A DNA stretch of 64,000 nucleotides from assembly GCF_001697185.1 (NCBI RefSeq), contig NZ_CP014224.1, positions 806,001 to 870,000 of the forward strand. Reading direction: 5' to 3'. A model generated the notes under the pieces. It ran no database searches and had not been told where the DNA came from. It was given only the letters and a program-made list of their open reading frames with translations. A program made the translations under genes and the position numbers. Below, piece after piece: positions 53,191 to 62,634 of the stretch (the stretch's first letter is position 1; every line of letters starts with the position of its first letter). Source of the stretch: Wenyingzhuangia fucanilytica (GTDB lineage Bacteria; Bacteroidota; Bacteroidia; Flavobacteriales; Flavobacteriaceae).

Positions 53191-53904
53191 TAGGTAATAA
53201 TAGTTTGATCCTTTAAAGACTATGGATATTGAGGTTTTGCCTAATATCTATAGTGTGCTAACACATTTTCTTAGTGATAGCTAATCATATTATTTTTTAG
53301 ATTTTATTCAAATTTATTAATTGTAAAAACACTGTTAATTGATATCTTGATTACATATATATTATATATATGGTCTTTATATTGAGTTTGTGTTAGTTTT
53401 AGATGGTTTTTATTGTGAATAATACAAATTAAAATTCGTACCTTAATAAGAGGATAAGGTGTTTTATAAAAATGGATATATCCTGAATGATTTAAAAAAA
53501 AGAATCAGCTTTTGAACTTATTTTCTTATGGAAATTTTGTCTTAGGTGCTTGGGTGAATCATAATAGGATTATATCAATAATTAAGCACAGAACACTCAA
53601 AATGAGGCTTGAAATTTAGTTCAAAAACACTATGGATTTAGAATTAAATATAATGTCAAAAAAATAACTTAAAAATAATGATTTTTTATGTTTTTGGCTT
53701 TAATGCTAATAAAAACAGGGGTAATGGGTCATGTTTTATGTTAAATGAGTAATAATTTATATTTCTATAAAGGGGTTTTTGTTAAAATTACACTTAGAAA
53801 CTTAAGACTATTTACCAATGAATTAACAATGCTATTTTTTATGATAAAAAATCAAAGAACTATACTAATTGAAAATTACTAACGAATTACAATTTTATTA
53901 AACT
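53191..53904. other. 714-bp AT-rich intergenic region
   Basis: No gene or RNA gene is visible. Just after the DUF1080 gene, an imperfect hairpin (about 53219-53254, ACTATGGATATT with AATATCTATAGT) lies where a terminator is expected but lacks a T run. An alternating TA tract lies near 53348-53371. The regulon-type operator at 53726-53790 is the only element I can support. Confidence 0.6.
53726..53790 (+). promoter_or_regulatory. Direct-repeat operator upstream of the fasciclin/SusCD operon
   Basis: Half-sites GGGTCATGTTTTATG (53726-53740) and GAGTAATAATTTATA (53747-53761) have a 21-bp period; the second matches the consensus at 13 of 15 positions. At the standard position the sequence is TAAAATTA (53783-53790), a weaker -7 match. 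TATATTTC (53758-53765) is an alternative. Confidence 0.5.
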
Positions 53905-56217
53905 ATGAAACAAAAAATTAAACAAACTGCTCGTCTTATAACAGCAGTATTATTTACCGTCATTTTTGCTATTGGTTGTCAGCCCGATCCGCTCGAGTAT
54001 GCTAGACCAAAGGATTTGGTAGGGACTATTTATTTACAGCTTAAGGCAATGGGTGGTTTTGAGTACTATGTAAAGTGTATAGAAAAAACTGCGTATAAAA
54101 CTCCTTTAGAAAAAGGTGGTTCTTGGACTGTTTTTGCTCCAACGGACGAAGCCTTTGAGGAATTTATGAGAGAAGAAGGATTTGGTTCTTTTGATGAAAT
54201 TCCTTCTGAAAGAATTTTAGATTTGGTACAGTACTCAGTATTAAGTGGTGGTTGGAATACTACTAGTTTAACTTATTTTAATAATGCTGGTGTTGGTAAT
54301 GCTTTTAAAAAGACAACTCAGTATTTAGATACTATTATTGATGCTGATGCTGCTAATTTTCCTTATGTTGACGAAGTAGAGCCAGGAAGAGTTTATAAGT
54401 TAGATAATAGTTCTGGTAGAGATAAAACAGTAGCTTACTTCTTACCTTATTATATGGAGAGTAAAGGAATAGAAAAAGCAGATTACAATTTTATTTTTGA
54501 TGGAGAAACTTATGCTGATACTGATCAGATGAAAGTTTATGAAGCAAATGCTGTTAGAGCTAACATAGTTGCTGAAAATGGTTTTATTCATGCTTTAGAT
54601 AAAGTAATTGAACCAAGAGAAAATATATATCAAGCTTTAATGTCTGATGAGTATAAAGATAAATACTCTATGTTTAAAAACTTGATAGATCGTTTTGCAA
54701 GTTTTAATTCTCAAGGTTTTCAATTAAATGAAGCAACAGGTCAGCAAGAAGAAATTTTTAGACTTGGTTTTAGAACTGGTCTTCAAAACAACTTGTTACC
54801 ATATAACCCATATGACGAAGCTTACCCTCCGTTATTAAACAACGCAAACAGAACTCCGTCAAATGCTGTGGGTATGGCAATTCCTACTAATGAAGCATTG
54901 ACTAGTTATCTTGAAGGGAATAGTATTTTAGGTCAGTTTTATAATTCGTATGATGATATGTCTATAGATGTATTAGCTACTTTTTTAGGTACACATTTCT
55001 TTTCAAATTATTATGATTTATGTCCAAGTAGAGAAGGAAGTGCTTTTAACGTATCTCTTAACTTAGTAGATTATAGTACTAGTGATGCTGTAGACAAAAG
55101 ATTTTGTAGTAATGGTCTTTTTGTTGGTGTTAATAAAGTATATACTAATAAGAATTTCTCAACAGTATTGGGGCCTTTATTATTGAATCCTGATTATACA
55201 ATTATGTTAAAAGCAATACAAGGTTTAGGTATTGCAGATGGTTTGTCAAGTAGAGGATCTAACTTTTCAGTATTTGGTATTGCAAATAATCAATTTATTG
55301 ATATACCAGATCCAAATAGTGCAACAAGAAGAATTTCAGTAGTTGATTTTACAGACGATTTCTCTGTAGTTCAAATACAAGTTACTGGTGACCCAGATGC
55401 AGCAAACAATCGTTTATATCCAGAGAATATTGATAGTCCAATATCAGCTGATGTAAATTATGTAAACACAACTTTAGAGGCTATCGTATTAAATCAGATT
55501 GTGGATGAGAAGGTTACTTTAAACTCTGATAATTTTTATCAAACTAGAAGTAGAGCATTTATTAAAGCTTTACCTGATGGATCTCTTGCTGGGGGAGGAG
55601 ATTTATTAGCTAATGAAAAGGCAAATATTACTTTAACAAGAACAACAGAAAACGGAAATTTCTATGAAATGGATAAGCATTTCCAAAGACCTTTAGATTT
55701 TGCTTATAAAAGTTTAGTTGATAACTCTGATAAATTCTCAAAATTCATAGAAGTACTTGAAGCTGTTGATGGGTTTATTACAATTCCTGGATATGCAGAT
55801 GATAAGTTATTAAGTTTTGTAAGTTCTACTAGAAGTTATACAATGTTTGCTCCTAATGATGCTGCAGTTCAACAAGCAATAACTGATGGAGTAATTGTAG
55901 ATCCAAACAATTTGCCTACAGATGCTGTTGAATTGGCAATTGCAAAAAGAGATCTTTTAAATTTTGCAAAGTTACATGTATTCCAAGACCCTATTGTTAC
56001 AGACGGGGTTAGTTCAGGAGATTACAAGTCATTATATTTTGCAAGAGAAATTGATTTTTCTCCTGTATATGATGAGTTTCAAGTATCGAACTTCTTAACA
56101 GAATTAAGTGTAGAAGATCCAGAAACAGGGATAGCAATTGCAACAACAGGTGGATTGTTAAACTTATTTTCAAAAGGTATAGTTATTCACGAGTTGGATG
56201 GTTATCTAAAATTCTAA
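53905..56217 (+). CDS. Large fasciclin-domain lipoprotein upstream of SusCD
   Basis: A 770-aa lipoprotein (lipobox Cys25, FAIGC). It contains fasciclin (FAS1) repeats: the first near residues 30-235 has GSWTVFAPTDEAFEEFM and ENGFIHALDKVIEPR. A middle region (about 310-500) has AVGMAIPTNEALTSYL. The last, near 600-770, has FSKFIEVLEAVDGF, YTMFAPNDAAVQQAI and KGIVIHELDGYLKF. FAS1 domains mediate adhesion or carbohydrate contact; in Bacteroidota such lipoproteins often accompany SusC/SusD pairs. Its place as first gene of the operon, 24 nt before SusC, suggests a surface glycan-binding partner of the transporter. This is inference. Confidence 0.88.
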   Translation: MKQKIKQTARLITAVLFTVIFAIGCQPDPLEYARPKDLVGTIYLQLKAMGGFEYYVKCIEKTAYKTPLEKGGSWTVFAPTDEAFEEFMREEGFGSFDEIPSERILDLVQYSVLSGGWNTTSLTYFNNAGVGNAFKKTTQYLDTIIDADAANFPYVDEVEPGRVYKLDNSSGRDKTVAYFLPYYMESKGIEKADYNFIFDGETYADTDQMKVYEANAVRANIVAENGFIHALDKVIEPRENIYQALMSDEYKDKYSMFKNLIDRFASFNSQGFQLNEATGQQEEIFRLGFRTGLQNNLLPYNPYDEAYPPLLNNANRTPSNAVGMAIPTNEALTSYLEGNSILGQFYNSYDDMSIDVLATFLGTHFFSNYYDLCPSREGSAFNVSLNLVDYSTSDAVDKRFCSNGLFVGVNKVYTNKNFSTVLGPLLLNPDYTIMLKAIQGLGIADGLSSRGSNFSVFGIANNQFIDIPDPNSATRRISVVDFTDDFSVVQIQVTGDPDAANNRLYPENIDSPISADVNYVNTTLEAIVLNQIVDEKVTLNSDNFYQTRSRAFIKALPDGSLAGGGDLLANEKANITLTRTTENGNFYEMDKHFQRPLDFAYKSLVDNSDKFSKFIEVLEAVDGFITIPGYADDKLLSFVSSTRSYTMFAPNDAAVQQAITDGVIVDPNNLPTDAVELAIAKRDLLNFAKLHVFQDPIVTDGVSSGDYKSLYFAREIDFSPVYDEFQVSNFLTELSVEDPETGIAIATTGGLLNLFSKGIVIHELDGYLKF

Positions 56218-56241
56218 AACATTAAGCTAAATAATTTAAAT

Positions 56242-59200
56242 ATGAAATATAAACACAGGTCATATTCTTATATATTAATAATAGTATTTGCATTGTTTTC
56301 ATTAAATAAAGCAGATGCACAAACATCAAGAACTATTATTACAGGTGTTGTTACATCACAATCTGATGGAGAACCATTGATTGGTGCTACGGTTATGGAA
56401 AAAGATAAAGATAACCGTGTAATTAAGTCTGCATTTGCTGACTTTAATGGTAATTATTCTATTCAAATCACAGACCCAAATAATGAATTGGTATTTTCTT
56501 ATGTAGGATTTGATGCTAAATCAGTAATACCAGGTAATCAAAGAACTATTAATGTTGAGTTAATAGGAAACGTATCTGAATTAGAGGCAGTAGAATTAAG
56601 AGCTGCAACAAAAGTATTTACAGGAGAGTTTGATATAGATAAAAGAAGAATTGCAACAGCAGTTTCAACTATCTCTACTAAGGAAATTAGTGAAACATCA
56701 CCTGCAAATATTATGGACCAATTACAGGGACGTTTAAGTGGGGTTGATATTGCAGCTACTTCTGGGGATGTAGGTGCTGGAATGTCTATTCGTATTCGTG
56801 GTACATCTTCTTTAAATGCAAGTTCTCAACCTTTAATTGTAATTAACGGACTTCCATATGAAACAGAAATTGATGAACTTTTTGATTTTGGTTCTGCTGA
56901 TGAGCAACAGTATGCAGCAATGATTGGGGTATCTCCAGATGATATTGAAGAAATTTCTGTATTAAAGGATGCTGCAGCAACAGCACAATATGGTTCTAGA
57001 GCTGCAAATGGAGTTTTACTTATTAAAACAAAAAGAGGAGCAAAAGGTAAAGCGGTTTTCTCTTATAGTTATAGATCAACTATAGGTTGGCAACCAGATG
57101 GAATTCCATTGTTAAATGGAGACCAGTATTCAACTTTAATTAAAGATGAATTTATTTCTTCGGGTATTACCACAAGTTTTCCTCAAATTGAATATGATCC
57201 AACTTATGAGTTGTATAATTTATATAACAAAAACGTAAACTGGTTAGATGAAATTACAAGAATGTCTAATAAAAATGAGCACTTTTTAAGTGTTTCTGGT
57301 GGAGGGGAAAAATCAAGATATCGTATTTCAGGAAACTATAGAGATGAAATAGGTACTACTATAGGAAATGATTTTAAACAATTTTCTGCAAGAGCTATTT
57401 TAGATTATGATATTTCTGATAAAATATCTATTTCTACAGAACTTAACTATACTCATGGTTCTTTAAATAGACCATTTACTACTGGATTAGATAATGGTAC
57501 AGGTATTAGAGCATTGGCTTTAATAAAAATGCCAAACCAATCTATCTATGAAATTGACGATAATGGAAATCCAACAGATATCTATTATACTCCTTTAAAT
57601 GGATTTCAACCAGGAGATGCAGGTAACTTTAACCCAGTTGCTTTAGCCAACTTAGCTAAAAATCATGTAGAAAATAACAGAATTACACCTACGTTTAGAT
57701 TTAATTATAAGCCATTAAAAAGCTTAAGATATGAGGCAATTGTGAATTTTGATATTGGTACAGACAAAACTTCTAGATTTACTCCAGAAGCTGCAGTAGC
57801 TACTACTTGGAACAGTGCAAGTGCAAACCAAGCAACTTTTGCAGATGCAGAATTTTTTGGAATGCGTACAGAAAACAAATTAATTTGGAATCCAGAAACT
57901 GGAGATAAGCACTCTTTATTTGCATTATTAGCATTCCAAACTTATGAAAAAACAAGTCAAGGTTATGCTGTTACAACAACTAACTCACCAAGTAGTTTAA
58001 TTCAAACTCCTATTGCACAAACAAGAGTTGAGGGGAATGGTAATGGTTTAAGTTCTTCATTTACTCAATATAGATCACTTGCTTATAACTTTTCTTTTAA
58101 CTACGCATTTTTAGATCGTTATATTTTAAGTGGAGGATTGCGTTCAGAAGGGAACTCTAAATTTGGTAGTAACTACAGATATGGAATTTTCCCAAGTATT
58201 GCAGCAAAATGGATTTTCTCTGACGAGCCGTTTATGGAAGATATTGAGTTTATTGATGAATTAGGGTTTAGAGCAAGTTATGGTGAAAACGGTAACTCTC
58301 CAAGTTTTAACTATGGTCAATACAATACCTATACTAATTACAACTATAACTACTTAGATGAGCGTCCAGTTATTCCACAAAACATGGAGTTAACAGACTT
58401 AAAATGGGAAACTGTAATTCAAAAGAACGTAGGACTTACTTATTCTTTCTTTGATTATAGATTAATGGGAGATTTAGAATTCTATAGAAAAGAAACTAAA
58501 GATTTATTAACTAAAAATGCTGCAATTCCTACCACATCAGGTTTTTCAAGTATTCCTTTTATCAATCAAGGAGATTTAGTTAACGAAGGATTTGAATTAA
58601 GTGTTAGAGGAAAGATTTTTAAAACAAAAGATTTTGATGTTGATTTAAACTTTAACATTGCTAGAAACTTAAACATTGTAACTAGAATATCTGATACTCA
58701 AATAACAGAAACAGGTAACCCTTTAACAACAGGTCCTGATGGTTATTTAAAAAGAGTACAAGTAGGAAATCCAATTGGTTCTTTCTACGGATATAGATAC
58801 TTAGGAGTTTATAGTACTACAGATGAGTTAGTAGCGCGTGATGAAAATAACAACATTATTTATGACTTTGATGGTACTCCTAAAACAACAGTATTTAATG
58901 GAGGTAGAGCTTTTAACGCAGGTGAAGCTAAATATGAAGACGTAAATAAAGATGGTAACATCAACAGATTAGATGTTGTTTATTTAGGAAATGCAAACCC
59001 TTTATTATATGGAGGTTTTGGAGGTACTATAAGATATAAAAACTTACAGTTAATCCCTTTCTTTAACTTTAGATTAAAGCAAAAAGTAATGAACATCGCT
59101 AGAATGAATACAGAAAGTATGGATGATTTTGATAATCAAAGTACTGCGGTATTACGTAGATGGAGATACGAGGGAGATGTAACAGATATTCCTAAGGCTT

Positions 59201-59493
59201 CTTTTGCTAACCCTGTTAACACATTAGCATCTGATCGTTTCTTAGAGGACGCTTCTTTTGTAAGATTAAAGTCATTGACATTAAGATATAATGTAGCAAA
59301 ATCATTAGCAGAAAAGTTTAACCTTACTAGTGCTATGTTCTTTGTTACAGGAACAAACTTAATTACGTTTACAAAATATTCAGGTCCAGATCCAGAAGCT
59401 GGTGTAGGTGGAGCATGGAACAAGATTGGTTATGATACTAGTCAAACTCCTAGAGCTCAGCAAATAACTGCAGGTATTAATCTACAATTTTAA
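56242..59493 (+). CDS. SusC-family TonB-dependent transporter without STN domain
   Basis: A 1083-aa outer-membrane protein. After the signal peptide (ends KADAQ) it starts directly with the carboxypeptidase-D-like domain (about 32-110, GVVTSQSDGEPLIGATVMEKD). Then come the plug (about 125-260, with SPANIMDQLQGRLSGVDI and VLKDAAATAQYGSRAANGVLLIKT) and the barrel. Lacking an STN domain, it should not signal to FecR, in contrast to the SusC at 26915. Its regulation may instead come from the upstream operator at 53726-53790. It pairs with the SusD encoded 12 nt downstream. Confidence 0.96.
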   Translation: MKYKHRSYSYILIIVFALFSLNKADAQTSRTIITGVVTSQSDGEPLIGATVMEKDKDNRVIKSAFADFNGNYSIQITDPNNELVFSYVGFDAKSVIPGNQRTINVELIGNVSELEAVELRAATKVFTGEFDIDKRRIATAVSTISTKEISETSPANIMDQLQGRLSGVDIAATSGDVGAGMSIRIRGTSSLNASSQPLIVINGLPYETEIDELFDFGSADEQQYAAMIGVSPDDIEEISVLKDAAATAQYGSRAANGVLLIKTKRGAKGKAVFSYSYRSTIGWQPDGIPLLNGDQYSTLIKDEFISSGITTSFPQIEYDPTYELYNLYNKNVNWLDEITRMSNKNEHFLSVSGGGEKSRYRISGNYRDEIGTTIGNDFKQFSARAILDYDISDKISISTELNYTHGSLNRPFTTGLDNGTGIRALALIKMPNQSIYEIDDNGNPTDIYYTPLNGFQPGDAGNFNPVALANLAKNHVENNRITPTFRFNYKPLKSLRYEAIVNFDIGTDKTSRFTPEAAVATTWNSASANQATFADAEFFGMRTENKLIWNPETGDKHSLFALLAFQTYEKTSQGYAVTTTNSPSSLIQTPIAQTRVEGNGNGLSSSFTQYRSLAYNFSFNYAFLDRYILSGGLRSEGNSKFGSNYRYGIFPSIAAKWIFSDEPFMEDIEFIDELGFRASYGENGNSPSFNYGQYNTYTNYNYNYLDERPVIPQNMELTDLKWETVIQKNVGLTYSFFDYRLMGDLEFYRKETKDLLTKNAAIPTTSGFSSIPFINQGDLVNEGFELSVRGKIFKTKDFDVDLNFNIARNLNIVTRISDTQITETGNPLTTGPDGYLKRVQVGNPIGSFYGYRYLGVYSTTDELVARDENNNIIYDFDGTPKTTVFNGGRAFNAGEAKYEDVNKDGNINRLDVVYLGNANPLLYGGFGGTIRYKNLQLIPFFNFRLKQKVMNIARMNTESMDDFDNQSTAVLRRWRYEGDVTDIPKASFANPVNTLASDRFLEDASFVRLKSLTLRYNVAKSLAEKFNLTSAMFFVTGTNLITFTKYSGPDPEAGVGGAWNKIGYDTSQTPRAQQITAGINLQF

Positions 59494-59505
59494 ACAGTCA
59501 ATACT

Positions 59506-60963
59506 ATGAAACAAAATATATTAAAAATATTCACATTAATTTCAGCTTTGTTGCTAACGTTAACATCGTGTGATGATTACTTAGATTTGCAACCAAAGGA
59601 TAGTCTTATTCAACAAGACTTCTGGAAAAACAAAGAACAAGTTAAAGCTGCTTTGGCTGGGTGTTATGCCTCTATGAACCAATCTGCATTTACAGATAGA
59701 GTTTTAAAGTGGGGAGAGCTTAGAGCTGATATGGTAGCTCCATTTACAGCTTCAGGAAATGATGTCAATTTGATGAAAAATTATATGGTGCCAACAAATA
59801 ATTTGTCTGATTGGAGATCTTTTTATGCAACCATTAATTACTGTAACTTAGTATTAAAGTTTGCAGATGGTGCTCAGGCTAATGATTTGTCTTTTACCGA
59901 ACAAGAATTAAAAACATTTAAGGCAGAAGCTTTAACCATCCGTTCTTTGGTTTATTTAATTCTAGTTAAAAACTTTAAAGAAGTACCTTTAGTATTAACA
60001 GCTACATCAGACAATCAAGTTGATTTTTATGTAGAGAAAAATACTGAACAAGAAATTTTAACACAAATTATTACTGATTTAGAGTCAGCTGTAGAAGATT
60101 TAAACTTATCTTATGCAGATCCTAGATATGACAAAGGAAGAATGACTAAAGGTGGAGCTTTAGCTATTTTAGCAGATACTTATCTTTGGAATGAGCAATA
60201 TGACGATTGTCTTTCTGCATGTACTCGTATTAATAATTTAAATAAATATGAGTTAGTAAATGGAGCTGAATGGTTCAATAGTCTTTTTATTGAAGGAAAT
60301 TCTGTAGAAGGGATTTTTGAATTACAGTTTGATGATATTGCAGCTACTGTAAGAAATGCTTTCTATTGGGCAAATCCAGATTTTATTGCATTTGACGGTA
60401 TTCAATCTCTTTATCACGAAGGAGGAATAAATGATGTTAGAGGACTTACTTCTACTTTTGATGATTTTCTTTTTGTATTTAAATATACAGGGTTAGATAG
60501 AACAGGAAGATATAGAGGTAACAATGATTTTTACAACAATTTTATTTTTTATAGATATGCTGATATAAAGTTGATGGAAGCTGAGGCTTACATTTTATCA
60601 ACAACACAACAAGATTTACAAAAAGCATACGATTTAATAAATGAAGTACACCAAAGAGCAGCTAGTAATATTGTAGATCCAAACATTAACGAACCATTTT
60701 TGTTAGAAGCTTTATTATTAGAAAGACAAAAGGAATTTGCTTTTGAAGGAAAAAGATGGCATGATTTACTTCGTTTTGCTAAACGTAATAATTTTCAAAG
60801 ACAGGACTTAATTCTAAATTTAGTAGATTTTAAGGCAGGTGATGAAGATTATGATCAGATTTTAAGTTTCTTTTCAAATACAGAATCTTATTATCTACCT
60901 ATATATCAAGATGAATTAAATAGAAATCACAATTTAGTTCAAAATCCTTATTACGAAAACTAA
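59506..60963 (+). CDS. SusD-family surface lipoprotein (second pair)
   Basis: A 485-aa lipoprotein (lipobox Cys22, LTSCDDYLDLQPKDSL) with SusD/RagB signatures. These include FWKNKEQVKAALAGCYASM near the N-terminus, EALTIRSLVYLILVKNFKEVPLV, then RYADIKLMEAEAYI and ERQKEFAFEGKRWHDLLRFAKRN. It is about 100 residues shorter than the SusD at 30414, so the two pairs probably bind different ligands. It is co-transcribed with SusC and the fasciclin genes, separated by 12 nt on each side. Confidence 0.95.
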   Translation: MKQNILKIFTLISALLLTLTSCDDYLDLQPKDSLIQQDFWKNKEQVKAALAGCYASMNQSAFTDRVLKWGELRADMVAPFTASGNDVNLMKNYMVPTNNLSDWRSFYATINYCNLVLKFADGAQANDLSFTEQELKTFKAEALTIRSLVYLILVKNFKEVPLVLTATSDNQVDFYVEKNTEQEILTQIITDLESAVEDLNLSYADPRYDKGRMTKGGALAILADTYLWNEQYDDCLSACTRINNLNKYELVNGAEWFNSLFIEGNSVEGIFELQFDDIAATVRNAFYWANPDFIAFDGIQSLYHEGGINDVRGLTSTFDDFLFVFKYTGLDRTGRYRGNNDFYNNFIFYRYADIKLMEAEAYILSTTQQDLQKAYDLINEVHQRAASNIVDPNINEPFLLEALLLERQKEFAFEGKRWHDLLRFAKRNNFQRQDLILNLVDFKAGDEDYDQILSFFSNTESYYLPIYQDELNRNHNLVQNPYYEN

Positions 60964-60975
60964 ACATTTAAAATT

Positions 60976-62610
60976 ATGAAAACAACTAATAAATTTATTA
61001 CTTGGTTTGGAGGGTTAGCATTATTAATACTAACAATGACTAGTTGTGAAGATGAGTTAGATGGTACTACTTACTTTACAACAGATGAAATGACCATTAT
61101 GCAAACATTAGAAGCTAATCCAGAAAAGTTTTCGATGTATGTAGAGATGATTAAAAAAGCAGATCTTTTTAATGCATTAAAAAGTTATGGTAACTATACT
61201 TGTTTTGCACCTAATAACGAAGCTGTAAAAACATATATATCTGATAAATGGGGAGTTACTTCAGTAGATCAATTAAATACCCCTGAACAGATAGAGTTTT
61301 TAAAAACATTGGTAAGATTCCATACAACTCCTGTTGGAAGAGCTACAAGTAGTTTTATAGAAGGACGTTTACCAGATACTACTTTTACAGGTGATTTTAT
61401 TACTACCTCTTATTTAGCTGGTGGTGGTATTGCTAATATTAAAATTAACAGAGAGGTTGGACTTGATAAATATGATATTAGAACTAATAATGGTATTATT
61501 CACGGTTTAACTGGTGTATTAGAACCTTATGTTAATTCAGTACCAAAAGTAATGGAAGATAGAGGTGAACATACAATTTTTGTTGAAGCAATGAAGAAAA
61601 CTGGATATTATGATGTTTTTGATGAATTACTTAGACCTGATGGTTCTAAAAATAATTTTACAATTTTTGCTGAGTCAGATGAGGTTTATGCTCAAGAAGG
61701 AATTAATTCATTTGCAGACTTAGTGGCTAGAGTATCGCCTAATGAGCCAGATTTTGAAGATCCATTAAATGCTTTAAACAGATATGTTGCTTATCATGCT
61801 ACTCAAACCTTTATGTATTCTACTGATATTCCTGAAGATGGATTTATCAATACAGTTTTACCTAAAAATGCTATTAAAGCATTCAAGACAGATAAGTTTT
61901 TAAAATTAAATGAAACTGAAGAAGGGGTTAATGATACTTGGACATCATTAATATATGCGGATAGTAATTATCCTGCAAAAAATGGAGTATACCATACAGT
62001 AGATAAATTATTTACCATTTTTACTCCTAAACCAAAGCATATCTTTTTTGATTTTACAAGTGATCAACCAGAGATTCAGTCTAAAGAAATTGGAGGTCAA
62101 AGTGATTATAGAGGTCCAGACGCTTATGAGTTTATCAGATGGGAGCCAGCAAGTCAAGAACAACGTCATTTAACACAAGGAAACAGAGTTAATTTAAATA
62201 GAAATGTATTTTCTGTACACAGTTATTCTTGGATGGAATTTGATACACCGGTAATTCCAAGAGGTAAATATGAAATGTTAATAGTTGGAAATATGTCTAG
62301 AAGAGGTAGAGGAGCTGTTCAGATTTATTGGGATGGAGAACCTTTAGGTAAAGTTTGGGACATGAACTCTGTAAGAAATACTGGTTGGCCTGATGCTACT
62401 CAAATGGAATTAAACGGATTTAGATTAGGATATGATTGGATTACAAATAATGCAGGTACTAGCCAAGCAGAACTAGAGTCTAATTCTAGATTCCTTATTA
62501 CCGATGAACTTTTATGTTCTGAGCAAAAAAGACACGTATTAAGACTAGAAACTGTTAGGTCTGGGGTTACTCCATTAGATTTTGTTGAGTTTATTCCGGT
62601 TGAAGAATAA
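60976..62610 (+). CDS. Fasciclin lipoprotein with C-terminal beta-sandwich domain
   Basis: A 544-aa lipoprotein (lipobox Cys24, MTSCEDE). Two FAS1 domains are seen: about 45-190 (FNALKSYGNYTCFAPNNEAVKTYI, NNGIIHGLTGVLEP) and about 195-350 (YDVFDELLRPDGSKNNFTIFAES, KNGVYHTVDKLFTIF). A C-terminal domain (about 355-544) is predicted to be beta-rich (YSWMEFDTPVIPRGKYEMLIVG, VLRLETVRSGVTPLDFVEFIP) and resembles a carbohydrate-binding jelly roll. It sits directly after SusD, the position where SusE/SusF-type surface glycan-binding proteins are normally found, and may play that role. Confidence 0.87.
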   Translation: MKTTNKFITWFGGLALLILTMTSCEDELDGTTYFTTDEMTIMQTLEANPEKFSMYVEMIKKADLFNALKSYGNYTCFAPNNEAVKTYISDKWGVTSVDQLNTPEQIEFLKTLVRFHTTPVGRATSSFIEGRLPDTTFTGDFITTSYLAGGGIANIKINREVGLDKYDIRTNNGIIHGLTGVLEPYVNSVPKVMEDRGEHTIFVEAMKKTGYYDVFDELLRPDGSKNNFTIFAESDEVYAQEGINSFADLVARVSPNEPDFEDPLNALNRYVAYHATQTFMYSTDIPEDGFINTVLPKNAIKAFKTDKFLKLNETEEGVNDTWTSLIYADSNYPAKNGVYHTVDKLFTIFTPKPKHIFFDFTSDQPEIQSKEIGGQSDYRGPDAYEFIRWEPASQEQRHLTQGNRVNLNRNVFSVHSYSWMEFDTPVIPRGKYEMLIVGNMSRRGRGAVQIYWDGEPLGKVWDMNSVRNTGWPDATQMELNGFRLGYDWITNNAGTSQAELESNSRFLITDELLCSEQKRHVLRLETVRSGVTPLDFVEFIPVEE

Positions 62611-62634
62611 AAATTAAATATTAAAGATCTTAGA

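Noticed and set aside
53340-53380. Alternating TA tract as a replication or recombination signal
   Set aside because: Simple AT-rich tract in an AT-rich gap; nothing else supports such a role.
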